NCBI RefSeq assembly: GCF_000224145.3 | Contig: NW_004190428.2 | Span: 62,001-126,000, forward strand | Length of the DNA stretch: 64,000 nucleotides | Source: Ciona intestinalis | Lineage: Eukaryota; Chordata; Ascidiacea; Phlebobranchia; Cionidae | Reading direction: 5' to 3' | Shown here: positions 31,701 through 46,700 of the stretch, piece by piece | How the letters are laid out: every line of letters begins with the position of its first letter | Numbering within the stretch: position 1 is the first letter of the stretch | The notes under the pieces: model-generated | Seen by the model: only the letters and a program-made list of their open reading frames with translations | Database searches by the model: none | What the model was told of the DNA's origin: nothing | Translations under genes and position numbers: made by a program

Positions 31701-34700
31701 AATTTCATGGCGTTTGCCAAAAATGGCCTCGTTTGTCCAGCTATTTTAATAAAGGAATGATAAGCGAACAAAACATTCTCGGTTTATGATCATGTCACCG
31801 TAATTCAACAGTTGTAAAATAACCCTATACTATACTAGTATGCAGTATGATATGGGCAGTGAGCATGAAGTGTCTTAATATACAATATATACACAATAGT
31901 TAGACAGTGAGCATGAGGTTGACCTGCATGTAAAGTTTCCATCAATATCTCGACAAGTTGAATTATTCTGACATGGACTTTCTTCACAACTGTCAATCAA
32001 AATCTTACAATGTTTGCCCTGAAAGTAAAACATGAAATTTTACTTTAATATATGTTATAATTGCCCTAATAAAACAGTTTATTCTATTTTAAATTCTGGT
32101 CAACATTTTTTTTTCAGGGTTTAGATTTTTAATTCTGAACCAATCGTTGGATCAATTCTCTTTGTACTGAAAAATGTATGTTGTGTTTTAGAACACATTT
32201 TCTTTTCTAGTACAAACTTTATATTTTTACAATTTACAGGATTTTTGTTAAACGGAATCTATTTTGTATAACTGAACAACCAGTGTCTTATAAAGTTGTA
32301 ACACAAGATGTGGACTACCTACAGCGTCTCTGTTACACTGATAAAAAACACATTCACTTAACAAAAAGTAAACCATTTACCTTAAACCCATTTGCACATA
32401 AACACATTGCAGTTGAATTGGAAGCAACAAAACAAGTTCCACCATTTTCACAGAAATTTGGATCCGAACAAAAATTTTGAATTTCACAAAATTTTCCCGA
32501 ATACCCTGAATGGAAAATTTAATGTATTTGGTGTTTTAATAAAGTGTTGCATATAACTCGACAGTGAGCATGAGGTGTATAAATAAACCATGTGTGCACA
32601 GAAATTGCTCACACCCAGTGGTCACTAATGGATTGTCCAAATTATTAGCCATACATTAAAAATGAAAAAACTAATCACCCACAAAGTAACATACATGGTA
32701 ACTCTTGGCATGAGGTGTATGAACACCCGTGCTATAATGACTGTCGTTTTTCGGGCCACGTCAGAATAAAGTTACATTCATTTATTCATACATACCATTG
32801 GAGCAGTCACACAGTATTCCATCTTGAGTTTCAAAACATTTCCCGTCATTAAGACACGGTGATGACACGCATGATGACATCATCAAGTCACATGACTCTC
32901 CTGTCCAACCAGGCGCGCACCAAACATTTATATCCATTGACCTAAATTTGAAGTTTCAATTTTTTTTTTAAATTTAAGAAAAATTCTAAAATTGAAATAT
33001 TTGAAAAAAAATTGAAATATTTAAAAAAATACAAAATATTAAAAACAAGTATTATTTTTACAATAAAGTAGTGAAAAACAAAAATGTACATTTTCTATTT
33101 AAAAGTGAAATTAAATACATAATTAAACATGGGACTTGAGATGTAGGCCAGAGTTAGCACCCAGAGTGCTACAACCAATAAGTAACCACTGTATTGGAGC
33201 AATATCCATTCAAGTGTCTTGCCCAAGGACACATAAGCCTATCTGTATCGAGCATTAAACCTGGTATCCTTTGGTTACAATGTAAGTGCTTAACCATTTA
33301 GGTCACACCACAGTGCACATTCAGTAATGGGATAATAAAACAACAAGTATTTTGTCAACAAATATTTTTTTAGAATAAAAACAACAAATATTTTTTAAAA
33401 ATATTTGCAACTCTGGCCTTAACCTTATTACTACTGAAAAGTCTTGCTTAAGGACCTCACTCATATAGAATAGACTAAAACATATCACAAAAAATAAGCA
33501 TATTTTATCAAATTTAAAATTTACAAAATTTTGAAAATTTTACCTGGTCAAGACATGTAGCATTTTCGTGGCAAGGAGCTGACAAGCACTCGTCGATGTC
33601 AATGTTACAACTCCTACCAGTAAAGCCGGGTTTACAAATACATTCATATTTTCCAATGAAGTCCTGTAAAAAATAATTGATGCTCACTGTTAAGGTATAA
33701 CATGGGTGTCTTATATACAAAGCGCACTTCAAGTGTTTCATACACCTCATGCTCGGTTACAAGCTACCACGTATGTAACTTTGTTGGTAAATGTATTTAT
33801 GCGATTTTTCGTTTTTTTTGTAGTGTTTTGTTGACAATTTCACGTCATGGGTTTTTATGTGTGGCTGATAACTTGAACAGTAGTACCACTGGGCAATTGT
33901 CGTTAAGTGTCTAGTCCAAGGTCACATGCACTCACAATGGTAGCAGCGCAGAGCCTCGGACCCATAAACACCATTCTTACCTGACAAAGTCCTTCATTAA
34001 GACAAGGCTCAGAAAGACATTCATTGATTTCTGTCTCACAGTTTTTCCCATCATAACCAACATAGCACACGCAGTAATAACTTCCACGAGTGTTGATGCA
34101 ACGACCGTTGTTGTTGCAAGTTGATCGTTGATTACATTCATTTACATCAACGTCACAATGGACGCCCGTGTAGGTATCCGGACATATGCAGAAAAAGGAA
34201 TCCTGTAAAAAGTGTCAGACACTAAATCGTAGCCACCACAGTGAGCCTTGAACCTGGGAGCATCTAGTTACGAGGCACACAATCAATCGTAGACACCACA
34301 ATGAGCCTTGAATCTGGGAGCCTCCAGTTACGAGACACACACTGAATCGTAGCCACCACGGTGAGCCTTGAACCTGGGGGCCTCCAGTTACAAGGCACAC
34401 ACTGAATCGTAGCCACCACAGTGAGCCCTGAACCTGGGGGCCTCCAGTTACAAGGCACACACTGAATCGTAGCCACCACAGTGAGCCTTGAACCTGGGAG
34501 CATCTAGTTACGAGGCACACAATCAATCGTAGACACCACAATGAGCCTTGAATCTGGGAGTCTCCAGTTATGAGACACACACTGAATCGTAGCCACCACA
34601 GTGAGCCTTGAACCTGGGGGCCTCCAGTTACAAGGCACACACTGAATCGTAGCCACCACAGTGAGCCCTGAACCTGGGGGCCTCCAGTTACGAGGCACAC

Positions 34701-37700
34701 ACTGAATCGTAGCCACCACAGTGAGCCTTGAACCTGGGAGCCTCCAGTCCAAACACAAACCTTATCAACGACACACGTAGCACCATTGGCGCACGGTTGT
34801 ACACGACACGGGTCCTTTTCAAGCTCACATTGTTGCCCCGCAAACCCACGACGGCACCGACATATATATCCAGCTATGCCATCTCTACATGAACCACCAT
34901 TCAAGCAAGGATTCGACGCACATTCGTTTATATTCGATTCACAATATTTACCTGGAAGTTAAACAGAAATACAGTAAAGCGAGGTAAGGTAGAACACCTT
35001 TAGCACATAATATCTGTTAAATAGTTCTGTGGGGTAAGATGGATACCGTTAGCACATAATATCCAAACATCCAATTACCAACGATCACAAATCTTAAAAG
35101 CCATTTTATTCATAAATTAAATTGGAAATGTTTAAGTAATAGACCAGAGGTTACAGGTTTGATGCTTGAGTTGGAGGTTTTAGGTTGCATTGCTGGCTTT
35201 TGTGACTTTGGTCAAAACATATAAGGACAAACCGAACCCAGTAATTAAAAATATTAAAACATTAAAAAGAAATGCAAAGTCATTCAAACATTTTTTTAAA
35301 AAGAAATTTTAAATTTTAAACAATATAAAATTAGAACTAAAAAAATAATTTCCACCCAAATAATTGACATCCTTTTACAAGAATAAAAAAAAACTAAACT
35401 AAACTAAAATCCAACCAACTTACACCAATGTAAATTTTTGAATAAAAAATGAAATATCAATTGTTGTAAAAAGGATATTCACCTTAAAGCCAGAAGGACA
35501 AATCAAAGAATTGGAAAGAAAATACAAAAGAACAAAATTTAGGTCTGACAATAGAAAAATGTAAACAATTTTGTTTTTAATTCATTCACCCCCCCCGCAA
35601 TTTTTGAAAAAATAATTGAAAAGTGTTAAAAAAGGATAAGGCAATTTTAGGCCTAAAAAATGAAAATTATTTACCCCCAAATCCTGGTGGGCAGAGGCAA
35701 GATGGTTTACCCTCGTGATCAACCATGCACGACGAACCATTGAAACAAGGGTTGTGATTGGTCGAACACGGGTCAAACGAGATTTCGCAAAATTCTCCAG
35801 TAAATGAAACGGAACAGACGCAGATAAATCGTTGAACCATATCGATGCAAGTCCCGTTGTTTTGGCATGGTTCGTCAACGCAGTCGTTGATGTTTGTTGT
35901 GCAGTTGATGCCAGTGTAGCCTGTGTTCATGTTCAATGTATTATGTTATGTATCCGAGAAAAGTTTTGTTGAAATAATGAAGGGATATCATCGTCAACAA
36001 AAAAAACAACAAAGATTCAAACTTAACAAAAATGAAAGGATCAACAAAAAACATAAAAAAGTAAGTTAAAGAATAAATAAATGTAATTTATTTTAACCTC
36101 GTGGGGAAAGAAACACCCCACTCTACAAAACATGACAAAATATAAATAAATAAACATAAAAAAAAGTCAAGAAAATAATCAACAGAAAACACATTCAAGA
36201 GATTGCACATTGCAGAATTCAAAACAAATTCCCAAAATGTAAAAAACTAACCTGGAGTGCAAACACATTTGTAGCTGTCAATCAAATCCACACATTCCCC
36301 TCCATTATGACATGGCATGACATCACAATTGTTTATTCTGACCTCACAATATGAGCCTGTCCACCCAGTTGCACATATGCATTTATACTTGCTTCGTAAG
36401 TCAACACATGTTGATCCATTTTGGCATTCGTTGTCTGGAAAGTATAACTCGACAGTGAGCATGAGGTGTATGAATACACCATGTGTGTCTGGTGTATAAG
36501 AAGACACCCATGTTATAACTGGACAGTGAGCATGAGGTGTATGAATACACCATGTGTGTCTGGTGTATAAGAAGACACCCATGTTATAACTCGACAGTGA
36601 GCATGAGGTGTATGAATACACCATGTGTGTCTGGTGTATAAGAAGACACCCATGTTATAACTCGACAGTGAGCATGAGGTGTATGAATACACCATGTGTG
36701 TCTGGTGTATAAGAAGACACCCATGTTATAACTCAACAGTGAGCATGAGGTGTATGAATACACCACGCGTGTCTGGTGTATAAGAAGACACCCATGTTAT
36801 AACTCGACAGTGAGCATGAGGTGTATGAATACACCACGCGTCTCTGGTGTATAAGATGACATCAATGTTATAGCTCGACAGTGAGCATGAGGTACTTACC
36901 CAAGCAATTATTGACAGGTTCATCGCATAAAGCTCCATCATAACCAGGCGGACACAAACACGAGAAAAAGTTGATACCGTCCACGCACATTCCTTTATTG
37001 CAAGGATTGGAACTGAAAATATATTATTACTTAGTGTGCGTGTCATAACTGTTGGCTCCAGGTTCAAGGCTCATTATGGTGGCTACGATTCAGTGTGTGC
37101 CTCGTAACTTGAGGCTCCCAGGTTCAAGGCTCACTGTGGTGGCTACGATTCAGTGTGTGCCTCGTAACTAGAGGCTCCCAAGTTCAAGGCTCACTGTGGT
37201 GGCTACGATTCAGTGTGTGCCTTGTAACTGAAGGTTCTCAGGTTCAAGGCTCACTGTGGTGGCTACAATTCAGTGTGTGCCTTGTAACTGGAGGCTCCCA
37301 GGTTCAAGGCTCGCTGTGGTGGCTACCATTTAATGCGTGCCTCGTAACTTGAAGCTACCAGGTTCAAGGCTCACTGTGGTGGCTACCATTCAGTGTGTGC
37401 CTCGTAACTTGAGGCTCCCAGGTTCAAGGCTCGCGTGCCTCGACAGTGAGCATGAGTAAAGCAAAACAGCCAACCTGCACTCATTGATATTTGTGGCGCA
37501 CTGGTGTCCTGTGAAGCCTGGTTGACAATGGCACGCAAACCCAACACCTCCTTCAAGTACATTAACACACACAGCATCATTATAACAGGGTGTAGGATCA
37601 TCACATGGCAGTTTTTCACAATGTACACCCTAAAAAAATACATGAATGAATATAACACGTATGTAACTTATTTATTCTCGCATGGCGGGGCAACGACAGT

Positions 37701-40700
37701 CGTCATAACACAGGTGTTCTGTCTCATACACCTCATGCCAGTTACAAGTTACCATGTATGTAACATTGTGGATTCATGTTTTTTAAAACAGACGGTTTAG
37801 GTATTTGTTACTTTGTTTGATAAATTGTAAGAAATATATACAACCCATTAGAGACCACTGGGTTGGAGCAGTTGTTGTTAAGTTGCCCAAAGATACATAT
37901 ACCACATAATTGTAGCAGCAACGAGCCTTGAATCTGTAACCTCTAGGTTAGAGGCAGGTGCGCCAACCATTGAGCCACGGCACCAGTTATTATTTTAAAC
38001 TTAATGTTGCTCCAACCCAGTGGTCACTAACGGGTTGTATATATTTCTCACAATTTATCAAACAAAATACAAAAATATGATGAAAAAAATGCTAGTATAT
38101 ATTTTACAAAACATTACCTTATATGGCGTTTCACAGTCGCATTCAAACCGACCAATCAGATCAATGCACGTTCCACCATTTATACAAGGTGACGATTCAC
38201 ATTCATTCGTTTCATTTTCACAATTTTTGCCGAAAAATCCTTTGGTACAAATGCATGTATAGCTGTTCGTTTGGTCTATACATCTGGAAATATATTTAAT
38301 GATTGAGTTTTTGAATCTGAGAGACTGTATTAGAATAAACGTATGTCACTTATTTATCCTCGCATGGCCACGTATTTGTATTTTTACACCTAACAAGTAG
38401 GGTGGGGTAAGCTGTGACACCTTTCGCACATAATGTTCAAGTCGTGAGGATACGGTTTTATAGCTCTTTGAATGTTCTTTGTTTACTACCAACTGGAACA
38501 AAAAAAAACAGAATGAAAAGGTGTCCCATCTTCCCCCACCCTGCTATAATGTTTATTTTTTCTAAACTACATTTTATAGCTACATACTAATATTTCAATA
38601 TCGTTTTAAAATAAAATGTGTCAAAACTAATATAGTGTCCCATCTTCCCCACCCTACAAATATATTTTACCTTCCATTATTAAGACACGGGTGACTTGCG
38701 CATTCATCAATATTTATTTTACAATTAATTCCAGTGAATCCTTCCAAACAAATACATTCGAAACCACCTTGTTTGTTAATACATTGCAACGCATGTATGC
38801 AAGGGGAACTACCACATTCGTCTATGTCGATTTCACATCTGAAAAAATTTAAGTACAAATCAAATTTTTTTAGAATTCTTTGTAACAAATTTCTTGAATC
38901 TAAAAGTCCAATCAAGTACTCATAGAGTTGAACGATTCTTATGTGAAGAAAGTAAAGATCTGGTGATACAAAAACATAACAGATAAAAAATCAAGTCCAA
39001 CCAGTTGTTGTAAGAAAATTCTATTGAATTAAACACTGACGATGCGATTTAGGCGAAATATATCGCTTGAACAACTAGACTTGATTTTTGTATGTTACGT
39101 ATTTGTTTAACCAGTTCTGTTTTAAAATCCTGTTTTTACCTTTTTGTGTTTTATTTCTTTAGAAAAAACTTACATAAAACGAATTATCCCAATTTATATT
39201 TTATTTAAATTATTTTAATTTGTTGTCTTTAATTGTTTATGCGATTGTTAAAAAACCATGTTACAATTGCACATTTCCTAAAATTCTTCTGATAAATAAA
39301 ATATGGAAATATTGGTTTCAAAAACTTTTTAAAAATACGTGCCCTTTCATTATTTTTTTGCTCTCTTGTACATTAAGCTATGCCTGGTAGAATAATTGAA
39401 TTTTGGCAAAAAATTACAAACTTACTTGTCCCCTGTGAAACCATTTTCACAAAAACATTCGAATGAGTTAATTCCATCTAAACATATCCCGTTTACACAT
39501 GGATGTATTGCGCAATCATCTATGTTTATTTCGCAATCCGTGCCCGAAAACCCCATTTTGCATTCACACCTGTGAAAGTAAAATAAAGTTTTGGTTGTTT
39601 TGGTCATTTATATCCTCGTGGGTGGGAACTTGAGTGACTTATCCATGGTTGCCACTCCCATGCCCACAGTCGAGTTACTGAAGCTATCGCAGTGTGTGGA
39701 TAAGCAGACATGACTTTTGGTTAGTCTGGTCTATTAATTTTTTTTTTCAGTATGGCTGATAATTTAGACAACTATTAGTGACCACTGAGCCAGAGCAATT
39801 GCCGTTAAGTGTCCTGCCTAAAAACACATACGCCCACAATGGTAGCAGGACCCAGCATTGAACCTGATACCCTATAGCTACAATACACACCACTACTGAT
39901 ACCATCCCGCACTTATACATCAAAACACTTGAAATACCGACCTATATCCCTGGTTTAAATTAAAGCAAGTTCCTCCATTTTGACACACCCCGTGTTTACA
40001 TTGATCCACATAAACATCACATTTCAATCCAGTAAACCCAGGTTTACAAACACAGACAAATTTTTCGCCAAAACTTTCGCAACTTTCTGTCCCATTTTCG
40101 TTGCAATTGTGATTTTCACATGCGTTCATAAGAACAGAACAATTGACGCCTAATGGGAAGTAGAAATAATATATAATATTTTGGTAATCAGAATATTGAC
40201 TTTTATACACCTAATGCTGATTGCGAGTTATTTTATCTTTTTTTATTTATCCTTGCATGGCTGAGCAATGACAGTCGTTATAACACGGTTGTTGATACAC
40301 CTCGTTCCGTCTTACAAGTTACCATGTATGTAACTTTGTGGGTAATTTTTGACTGACTATACTAATGAAAAAAGTGGTGCAACCAATTTAAAGTTATTGT
40401 TTTGTTGACACTTTGTAAAACTAGCTGTCAAAAATATTGAAGTGTTGGTCAAATACAACTTAACTTATATAAACACCTGTGAAAAGTGGTGCAACCAATT
40501 CAAGGTTAATGTTTGAATGAATGAATGAATGAATGAAATTTATTTCGTCTCTGTTTTGTCAATAATACAACGTAACTTCTATGAAAACCGGTAAAAAGTG
40601 TGCAACTGTTTAGGGATTTTGTTTTGTTGAAACTTTATAAAAATATGTCTAAACAAAATATTCAAACAATAATATTTTACCTGTATATTGTGGTGGGCAT

Positions 40701-43700
40701 ATACAGATGTAGAAATGATTAAGCTGAGTACATGATCCCCCATTCAAACAAGGATTACTGGTATTACAAATACTTTGGGATCCACATCTATAACCAGAAT
40801 ACCCAGCTTTGCAAATACATTGGTATCCTGGAAAAATTAAGATCAGCAGATGTTTTGAACAGTAACTTGGTGAATGAATGAATGTAACTTATTATCCTCC
40901 TTTAAGAGTAAATAATTTTTTGGATTTTTAATTTTTTTTTATGTGTGGCTGATAATTTCGACAACCCATTAGTGACCACTGGGTTGGAGCAATTATTGTT
41001 AAGTGTCTTGTGATGGACACAAATGCCCACAAGGCGGCAGTGACGAGCCTTAACCCATAACCTCTGGGTTAAAGGACCAAGGGCACAAACGTTTTTAACC
41101 TGGAACTGCAGGGCAACAAGCAGGCATGCTAACCACGTGCCTTCACGCAATACATAGTAACCATATTTTTTTTAAATAAAAAATACCGTTTTTCTCGTCA
41201 ATACATAATCCCTCATTATGACATGGGTTTGATTGACAGCTCATTATTGTTTGGCACAGATCTCCAGTGACACCTGGTGGACAGATACACGAGACATTTC
41301 CATTTGTGGCAACACATGTGCCGTTGTTATTACATGGAGCAGTGCTGCACACATCAACTTTCAACTCGCAGTGAACACCTAGAAATACTGTAAAATTAGA
41401 ACTAGAAATACTGTAAAATTAGAACTGAAAACACTGTAAAAAAACTGGAAACACTGTAAAATTAGAACTGAAAACACTGTAAAAAAACTGGAAACACTGT
41501 AAAATTAGAACTGAAAACACTCTAAAAATGAAACAGGAAACCCTAAAATTAATTTTAAAATAAAAGTTAAAAGTAAACATAAATTAAAAAAATTATGAAA
41601 ACTGAATTAAAAAATTCATCAAGTAACAGCATACCTGTAAAACCATCTAAACAAACNNNNNNNNNNNNNNNNNNNNNNNNNNNNNNNNNNNNNNNNNNNN
41701 NNNNNNNNNNNNNNNNNNNNNNNNNNNNNNNNNNNNNNNNNNNNNNNNNNNNNNNNNNTGCCACAGTCGAGTTACTGAAGCTATCGCAGTGTGTGGATAA
41801 GCAACATGACTTTGGTTAGTCTGGTCTATTAATTTTTTTTTTCAGTATGGCTGATAATTTAGACAACTATTAGTGACCACTGAGCCAGAGCAATTGCCGT
41901 TAAGTGTCCTGCCTAAAAACACATACGCCCACAATGGTAGCAGGACCCAGCATTGAACCTGATACCCTATAGCTACAATACACGCCACTACTGATACCAT
42001 TCCGCACTTATACATCAAAACACTTGAAATACCGACCTATATCCCGGGTTTAAATTAAAGCAGGTTCCTCCATTTTGACACACCCCGTGTTTACATTGAT
42101 CAACATAGACATCACATTTCAATCCAGTAAACCCAGGTTTACAAACACAGACAAATTCTTCGCCAAAACCTTCGCAACTTTCTGTCCCATTTTCGTTGCA
42201 ATTGTGATTTTCACATGCGTTCATAAGAACAGAACAATTGACGCCTAATGAGAAGTAGAAATAATATATAATATTTTGGTAATCAGAATATTGACTTTTA
42301 TACACCTAATGCTGATTGTCGAGTTATTTTATCTTTTTTTATTTATCCTTGCATGGCTGAGCAATGACAGTCGTTATAACACGGTTGTTGATACACCTCG
42401 TTCCGTCTTACAAGTTACCATGTATGTTACTTTGTGAGTAATTTTTGACTGACTATACTAATGAAAAAAGTGGTGCAACCAATTTAAAGTAATTGTTTTG
42501 TTAGCACTTTTGTAAAACTAGCCGTCAAAATTATTAAAGTGTTGGTCAAATACAACTTAACTTATATAAACACCTGTGAAAACTGGTGCAACCAATTCAA
42601 AGTTATTGTTTCATCAAAAAAACAACTTAACTTCTATGAAAACCGGTAAAAAGTGGTTTAACTGTTTAGGGATTTAGTTTTGTTTACACTTATAAAAATA
42701 TGTCTAAAAAGTAATATTCAAATATTCTTATTTTACCTGTATATTGTGTTGGGCATATACAGATGTAGGAATTATTAAGCTGAGTACATGATCCCCCATT
42801 CAAACAAGGATTACTGGTATTACAAATACTTTGGGATCCACATCTATAACCAGAATACCCAGCTTTGCAAATACATTGGTATCCTGGAAAACTTAAGATC
42901 AGCAGATGTTTGGGACAACTTGGTGAATGAATGAATGTAACTTATTATCCTCGCATGGTGGGGCAACAACAGTTAATATAACAAGGGTGTTCTGTTTCAT
43001 ACACCCCCTTGCCTGTTAACAAGTTACCATGTATGTAACTTTAAGAGTAAATAAATTTTGGGATTTTTAATTTTTTTTATGTGTGGCTGATAATTTCGAC
43101 AACCCATTAGTGACCACTGGGTTGGAGCAATTATTGTTAAGTGTCTTGTGATGGACACAAATGCCCAGAAGGCGGCAGTGACGAGCCTTAACCCATTACC
43201 TCTGGGTTAAAGGACCAAGGGCACAAACGTTTTTAACCTGGAACTGCAGAGCAACAGGCATGCATGCTAACCACTGTGCCATCACGCAATACATAGTAAC
43301 CATATTTTTTATAAATAAAGAAAATACCGTTTTTCTCGTCAATACATAATCCCTCATTATGACATGGGTTTGATTGACAGTTCATTATTGTTTGGCACAG
43401 ATCTCCAGTGACACCTGGAGGACAAATACACGAGACATTTCCATTTGTGGCAACACATGTGGCATTGTTATTACATGGAGCAGTGCTGCACACATCAATT
43501 TTCAACTCGCAGTGAACACCTAGAAATACTGTAAAATTAGAACTAAATACTGTAAAATTAGAACTGAAAACACTGTAAAAAAACTGGAAACACTGTAAAA
43601 TTAGAACTGAAAACACTCTAAAAATGAAACAGGAAACACTAAATTTAATTTTAAAATAAAAGTTAAAAGTAAACATAAATTTAAAAAATTATGAAAACTA

Positions 43701-46700
43701 AATTAAAAAATTCATCAAGTAACAGCATACCTGTAAAACCATCTAAACAAACGCATGAAATGTTATTTCTATTATTTATTTCAGTGCAANNNNNNNNNNN
43801 NNNNNNNNNNNNNNNNNNNNNNNNNNNNNNNNNNNNNNNNNNNNNNNNNNNNNNNNNNNNNNNNNNNNNNNNNNNNNNNNNNNNNNNNNNNNNNNNNNNN
43901 NNNNNNNNNNNNNNNNNNNNNNNNNNNNNNNNNNNNNNNNNNNNNNNNNNNNNNNNNNNNNNNNNNNNNNNNNNNNNNNNNNNNNNNNNNNNNNNNNNNN
44001 NNNNNNNNNNNNNNNNNNNNNNNNNNNNNNNNNNNNNNNNNNNNNNNNNNNNNNNNNNNNNNNNNNNNNNNNNNNNNNNNNNNNNNNNNNNNNNNNNNNN
44101 NNNNNNNNNNNNNNNNNNNNNNNNNNNNNNNNNNNNNNNNNNNNNNNNNNNNNNNNNNNNNNNNNNNNNNNNNNNNNNNNNNNNNNNNNNNNNNNNNNNN
44201 NNNNNNNNNNNNNNNNNNNNNNNNNNNNNNNNNNNNNNNNNNNNNNNNNNNNNNNNNNNNNNNNNNNNNNNNNNNNNNNNNNNNNNNNNNNNNNNNNNNN
44301 NNNNNNNNNNNNNNNNNNNNNNNNNNNNNNNNNNNNNNNNNNNNNNNNNNNNNNNNNNNNNNNNNNNNNNNNNNNNNNNNNNNNNNNNNNNNNNNNNNNN
44401 NNNNNNNNNNNNNNNNNNNNNNNNNNNNNNNNNNNNNNNNNNNNNNNNNNNNNNNNNNNNNNNNNNNNNNNNNNNNNNNNNNNNNNNNNNNNNNNNNNNN
44501 NNNNNNNNNNNNNNNNNNNNNNNNNNNNNNNNNNNNNNNNNNNNNNNNNNNNNNNNNNNNNNNNNNNNNNNNNNNNNNNNNNNNNNNNNNNNNNNNNNNN
44601 NNNNNNNNNNTCTGCCATACATAAAAAAAGAAAAAAATCCCCCCAAAAAATATTCACCCACAAAGTAACATACATGGTAACTCGTAAGCTGGCACGAGGT
44701 GTTAAACCCGTTTGATAACGACTGTCGTTTTCCGGCCACTCGAGAATAAATAGGTTACATTCATTTATCCATGCGTGGCGGGGCAACAACAGTTGTTATA
44801 ACACGGGTGTTCTGTTTCATACACCTCATGCCGCTTACAAGTTACCACAACTTATGTTTTTTTTGTATAACAACACTGGGTTGGAGCAATTGTCGCTAAG
44901 TGTCTTGCCCAAGGACACATATGCCCACAATGGTAGCAGCATTGAGCCTTGAACTCATTACCTCTGGGCTACAGGGAAGCATGCTAACCATTATGTTCAG
45001 TAAGGGAATGTAATTTTTAAGGGGATTCAAAGAAAACATTTATAAACAGTGTTGCATGTGATAATCTTTGTATAAAACGGTTTAACCTTAACAAAAATAC
45101 AGTATATTTGTTAATTTAAAATATTGCTACTCAAAAAAATTGCAGTATTGCAAAAAAATTATAAAAATAGAAAATACCGTTTTCAATTTCGGTGCAATTT
45201 CCATGCAGACAAGTTAGATTTTGACACAAATTTTGATCAATTTCACAAAAAGTCCCGTTGTACCCAGATGTACATAAGCATGTGAATGAATTTATTCTGT
45301 GGAAGATAGAATAAAGTGATTTATATAACGTAAGTTTTATTTATCTCTACAAATACATTAGTTTAGTGAAGATCAAAATAAATTAAACAACGAAGGGAAT
45401 AAAATTAGCAACAAAGCGAATGTCGTTAAAACACGCTATGGGTAAAAACTATTTAAGTAAGAGTGTCAAATAATAGTGTAACTGCTAAACTTACAATACA
45501 GGATAAATTAACTCATATTGAGTTCTGTTTAATTATTTTATGGTATAGATTAAGATTACTTTGTGCTAAATATATCTAATGTCAATGTTATACATGGTGG
45601 CTTTATATACCTCATGCTCGCTGTAGATAGCTGTCAAAATAAGCAGACATGACTTAGTAATAAATATTTTTGGTGAAAATTATATATTTTATAATATTTC
45701 TATGTACCCATCCAAGCATGTCCCGTTATTTTGACACGGAAGCGAAATGCAGTCATCCGTGTTAATTTCACACAGCTCTCCAGCATACCCTAGTGGACAA
45801 ATGCATGAAAACCCGTCGTTTTTGATTTCACATCTCCCCCCATTTTTACAAGGTGATGACTCGCAAAAATTTATCTGAAATTTATGATGACTTTTCAAAA
45901 ATTTCCATTTAAACTGATGAAGTCATCAAAATTTTGCAAATACTTTTTAATAAAAATGTTGACTTTTTTCTGAAATTAGAATAAAAATAGTCAGCAGTCT
46001 AGTTAAGTAAAATTTTGTGTAATTCCACATCATTTTAAAATCACACCTATATTTTTCCTTGTTTAAGTTACTTGATCATTGCTACTGTATACGCCATACG
46101 GGATATATGATAATGATGATATTGTTTGCTAAATAATTATGTTAATATTAATAGTATGACATAATATTAAACTGACAACAATTTTACACAAAAAACTGTA
46201 TTAATGTAAAATCCTCACATAAAACAGAATCATATTTCACTGTAACTATATCAAATTATATTATGACATCATAAATACCTTTATTTCACATGCAACTCCC
46301 ATATAAGGGTGTGGACAGAAACAAGTGAATTCATCAACCACTAAATTACAAGTTCCATTGTTTAAACAAATGGGCACGCAAGTTGTTTTTGTTTCACAGT
46401 ATGGACCTGAAATATAAATATTTCCGTCACCACAATGAGTTTTGAACCTATGAGTCTCCAGTTACGAGACACACACTGAATCGTAGCCACCACAGTGAGC
46501 CTTGAACCTGGGAGCCTCCAGTTACGAGTCACACCCTGAATCGTAGCCACCACAGTGAGCCTTGAACCTGGGAGCCTCCAGTTACGAGACACACACTGAA
46601 TCGTAGCCACCACAGTGAGCCTTGAACCTGGGAGCCTCCAGTTACGAGGCACACACTGAATCGTAGCCACCACAGTGAGCCTTGAACCTGGGAGCCTCCA

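Noticed and set aside
34215-34904. 229-codon frame with repeated VTGG...GSLWWLRF peptide (and similar frames at 46362-46952 and 49366-49877)
   Set aside because: The unit is 60 bp, so frames stay open by arithmetic. Only the EGF part at the right end (34761-34951) is exon; the repeat lies between good splice sites and neighbouring exons join in phase without it.
35470-35520. Small EYS exon reading [10 protein letters not shown] before a GTGAAT donor
   Set aside because: Exons 35675-35920 and 34761-34951 already join in phase to finish one EGF. The piece is short and lacks partners.
43681-44789. Long open frames of 290-350 codons on both strands
   Set aside because: They consist of N translated as X across the 821-base gap. 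The same holds for frames over 18381-18623 and 19299-19798.
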